A stretch of DNA of 32,036 bases from a virus. The translations under genes and the position numbers were made by a program. The notes beneath the pieces are model-generated. The model was not told the DNA's origin and did not search any database. It was given only the letters and a program-made list of their open reading frames with translations. Numbering within the stretch: the stretch's first letter is position 1; every line of letters starts with the position of its first letter. The stretch lies in the IMG/VR virus record IMGVR_UViG_3300030389_004215, positions 1 to 32,036 of that record; one strand, 5' to 3'. Below, in pieces: positions 31,680-32,036 of this stretch.

Positions 31680-31846
31680 AGCAAAAAGCAATGTTAATTA
31701 AAGACTTTTATAACGACAAAGGTGCTTTACATCGCGGAGATACAGTTGTCATAGAAGAAAATGTGAGTAATGGTTTAGTTAGAATTACCACCAGCACAGG
31801 TGCCATCTATACAATACCAAGACATATTCTTAAATTAATTCCTTGA
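31676..31846 (+). CDS. Small beta-rich hypothetical protein (56 residues)
   Basis: A 56-residue protein starting MKQKAMLIKDFYNDKGALHR and ending AIYTIPRHILKLIP. Alternating hydrophobic residues (GDTVVIEE, GLVRITTSTG) suggest a small SH3-like or KOW-like barrel. The ATG overlaps the HNH-like gene's stop. Its own stop, TGA at 31844-31846, lies inside the -35 box of the promoter for the next gene. Function unknown. Confidence 0.6.
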   Translation: MKQKAMLIKDFYNDKGALHRGDTVVIEENVSNGLVRITTSTGAIYTIPRHILKLIP

Positions 31847-31871
31847 CAAGTTCTATTTTTCTTCGTATATT
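31843..31871 (+). promoter_or_regulatory. Sigma70-like promoter before peptide deformylase
   Basis: TTGACA (31843-31848), a 17-base spacer and TATATT (31866-31871) form a near-consensus sigma70 promoter. The -35 box overlaps the TGA stop of the preceding gene. The expected transcription start is about 31878, which is the A of the deformylase ATG, so the transcript may be leaderless. Confidence 0.55.
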
Positions 31872-31877
31872 AATATT

Positions 31878-32036
31878 ATGAAGAAAGTAATTAATTGTAC
31901 AAAAGAACACAACCCTATTATAAACAAAAAACTTCGTGAGGTATCAGTTGAAGAAGGACTATCTATCGCAACAGAATTATTTCAGATACTTAACAAAAGA
32001 GGGGACGGTATTGGGTTGGCAGCTAATCAAGTGGGA
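31878..32036 (+). CDS. def: Peptide deformylase, 5' part (runs off the window)
   Basis: The first 53 residues of a peptide deformylase, which removes the formyl group from the N-terminal methionine of new proteins. The NKKLREVSVEE region matches the deformylase N terminus (usually L-x-x-x-A-x-x-V), and GDGIGLAANQVG (residues 42-53) is motif 1, GxGLAAxQ. The EGCLS and HExDH motifs would lie beyond the window. Phage deformylases are known in marine myoviruses, where they are thought to act on host or phage proteins. No ribosome site precedes ATG 31878; see the promoter entry. Confidence 0.85.
   Translation, partial: MKKVINCTKEHNPIINKKLREVSVEEGLSIATELFQILNKRGDGIGLAANQVG

Noticed and set aside
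1-32036. tRNA genes, integrase or attachment sites.
   Set aside because: I saw no cloverleaf-like sequence, direct repeats at island edges, or recombinase motifs.

Overview
This window looks like part of a large, AT-rich, T4-like (myovirus-type) phage genome, probably from a marine bacterial host. Every gene I can support is on the + strand. Genes are packed end to end with ATGA, GTGA or TAATG overlaps, and no gap exceeds about 45 bases. The main phage markers are a T4 gp62-like clamp-loader subunit at the left edge, a ClpP-like protease, a Nmad1/DUF1599 nucleotide-modification protein, a four-cysteine PD-(D/E)XK nuclease, many tiny unknown proteins, and the start of a peptide deformylase at the right edge. 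No tail, capsid, terminase, integrase, tRNA or CRISPR feature is visible. The host cannot be named from the sequence.

Layout. (1) 10-3019: replication and nucleic-acid block (gp62-like, small membrane protein, Nmad1, ClpP-like protease, Cas4/RecB-like nuclease, SLOG protein). (2) 3062-3507: two small proteins behind an AT-rich candidate promoter. (3) 3500-30499: about 27 kb of glycan genes, with about 15 glycosyltransferase-like proteins (GT4/GT-B, GT2/GT-A, GT8-like, GT-D), five extended SDR sugar-nucleotide enzymes including a clear GDP-mannose 4,6-dehydratase, a PLP sugar 3-dehydratase in which His replaces the usual Lys, a split thiamine-diphosphate enzyme, an RmlC-like epimerase, a cupin, a heptose-7-phosphate-kinase-like PfkB protein, a PIG-L deacetylase, three methyltransferase domains and a 2OG-Fe(II) oxygenase-like protein. 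(4) 30528-32036: small unknown genes, an HNH-like zinc protein lacking its usual catalytic His, a 56-residue protein, and peptide deformylase behind a sigma70-like promoter that may give a leaderless mRNA.

How the genes may work together. GMD would make GDP-4-keto-6-deoxymannose. The ColD-like enzyme could remove the 3-hydroxyl. The adjacent two-subunit thiamine enzyme is well placed to add a carbon branch at the 4-keto group. SDR, epimerase, methyltransferase and oxygenase steps could follow, and the soluble glycosyltransferases would assemble the product. There is no flippase, polymerase or membrane-bound initiating transferase here, so the acceptor may be a phage protein, modified DNA, or a host lipid-linked glycan. 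The strongest candidate for something undescribed is this phage-encoded pathway for a 3,6-dideoxy, possibly branched-chain, sugar (11140-13471 with 24933-25892). The route is inference; the component families are well supported.
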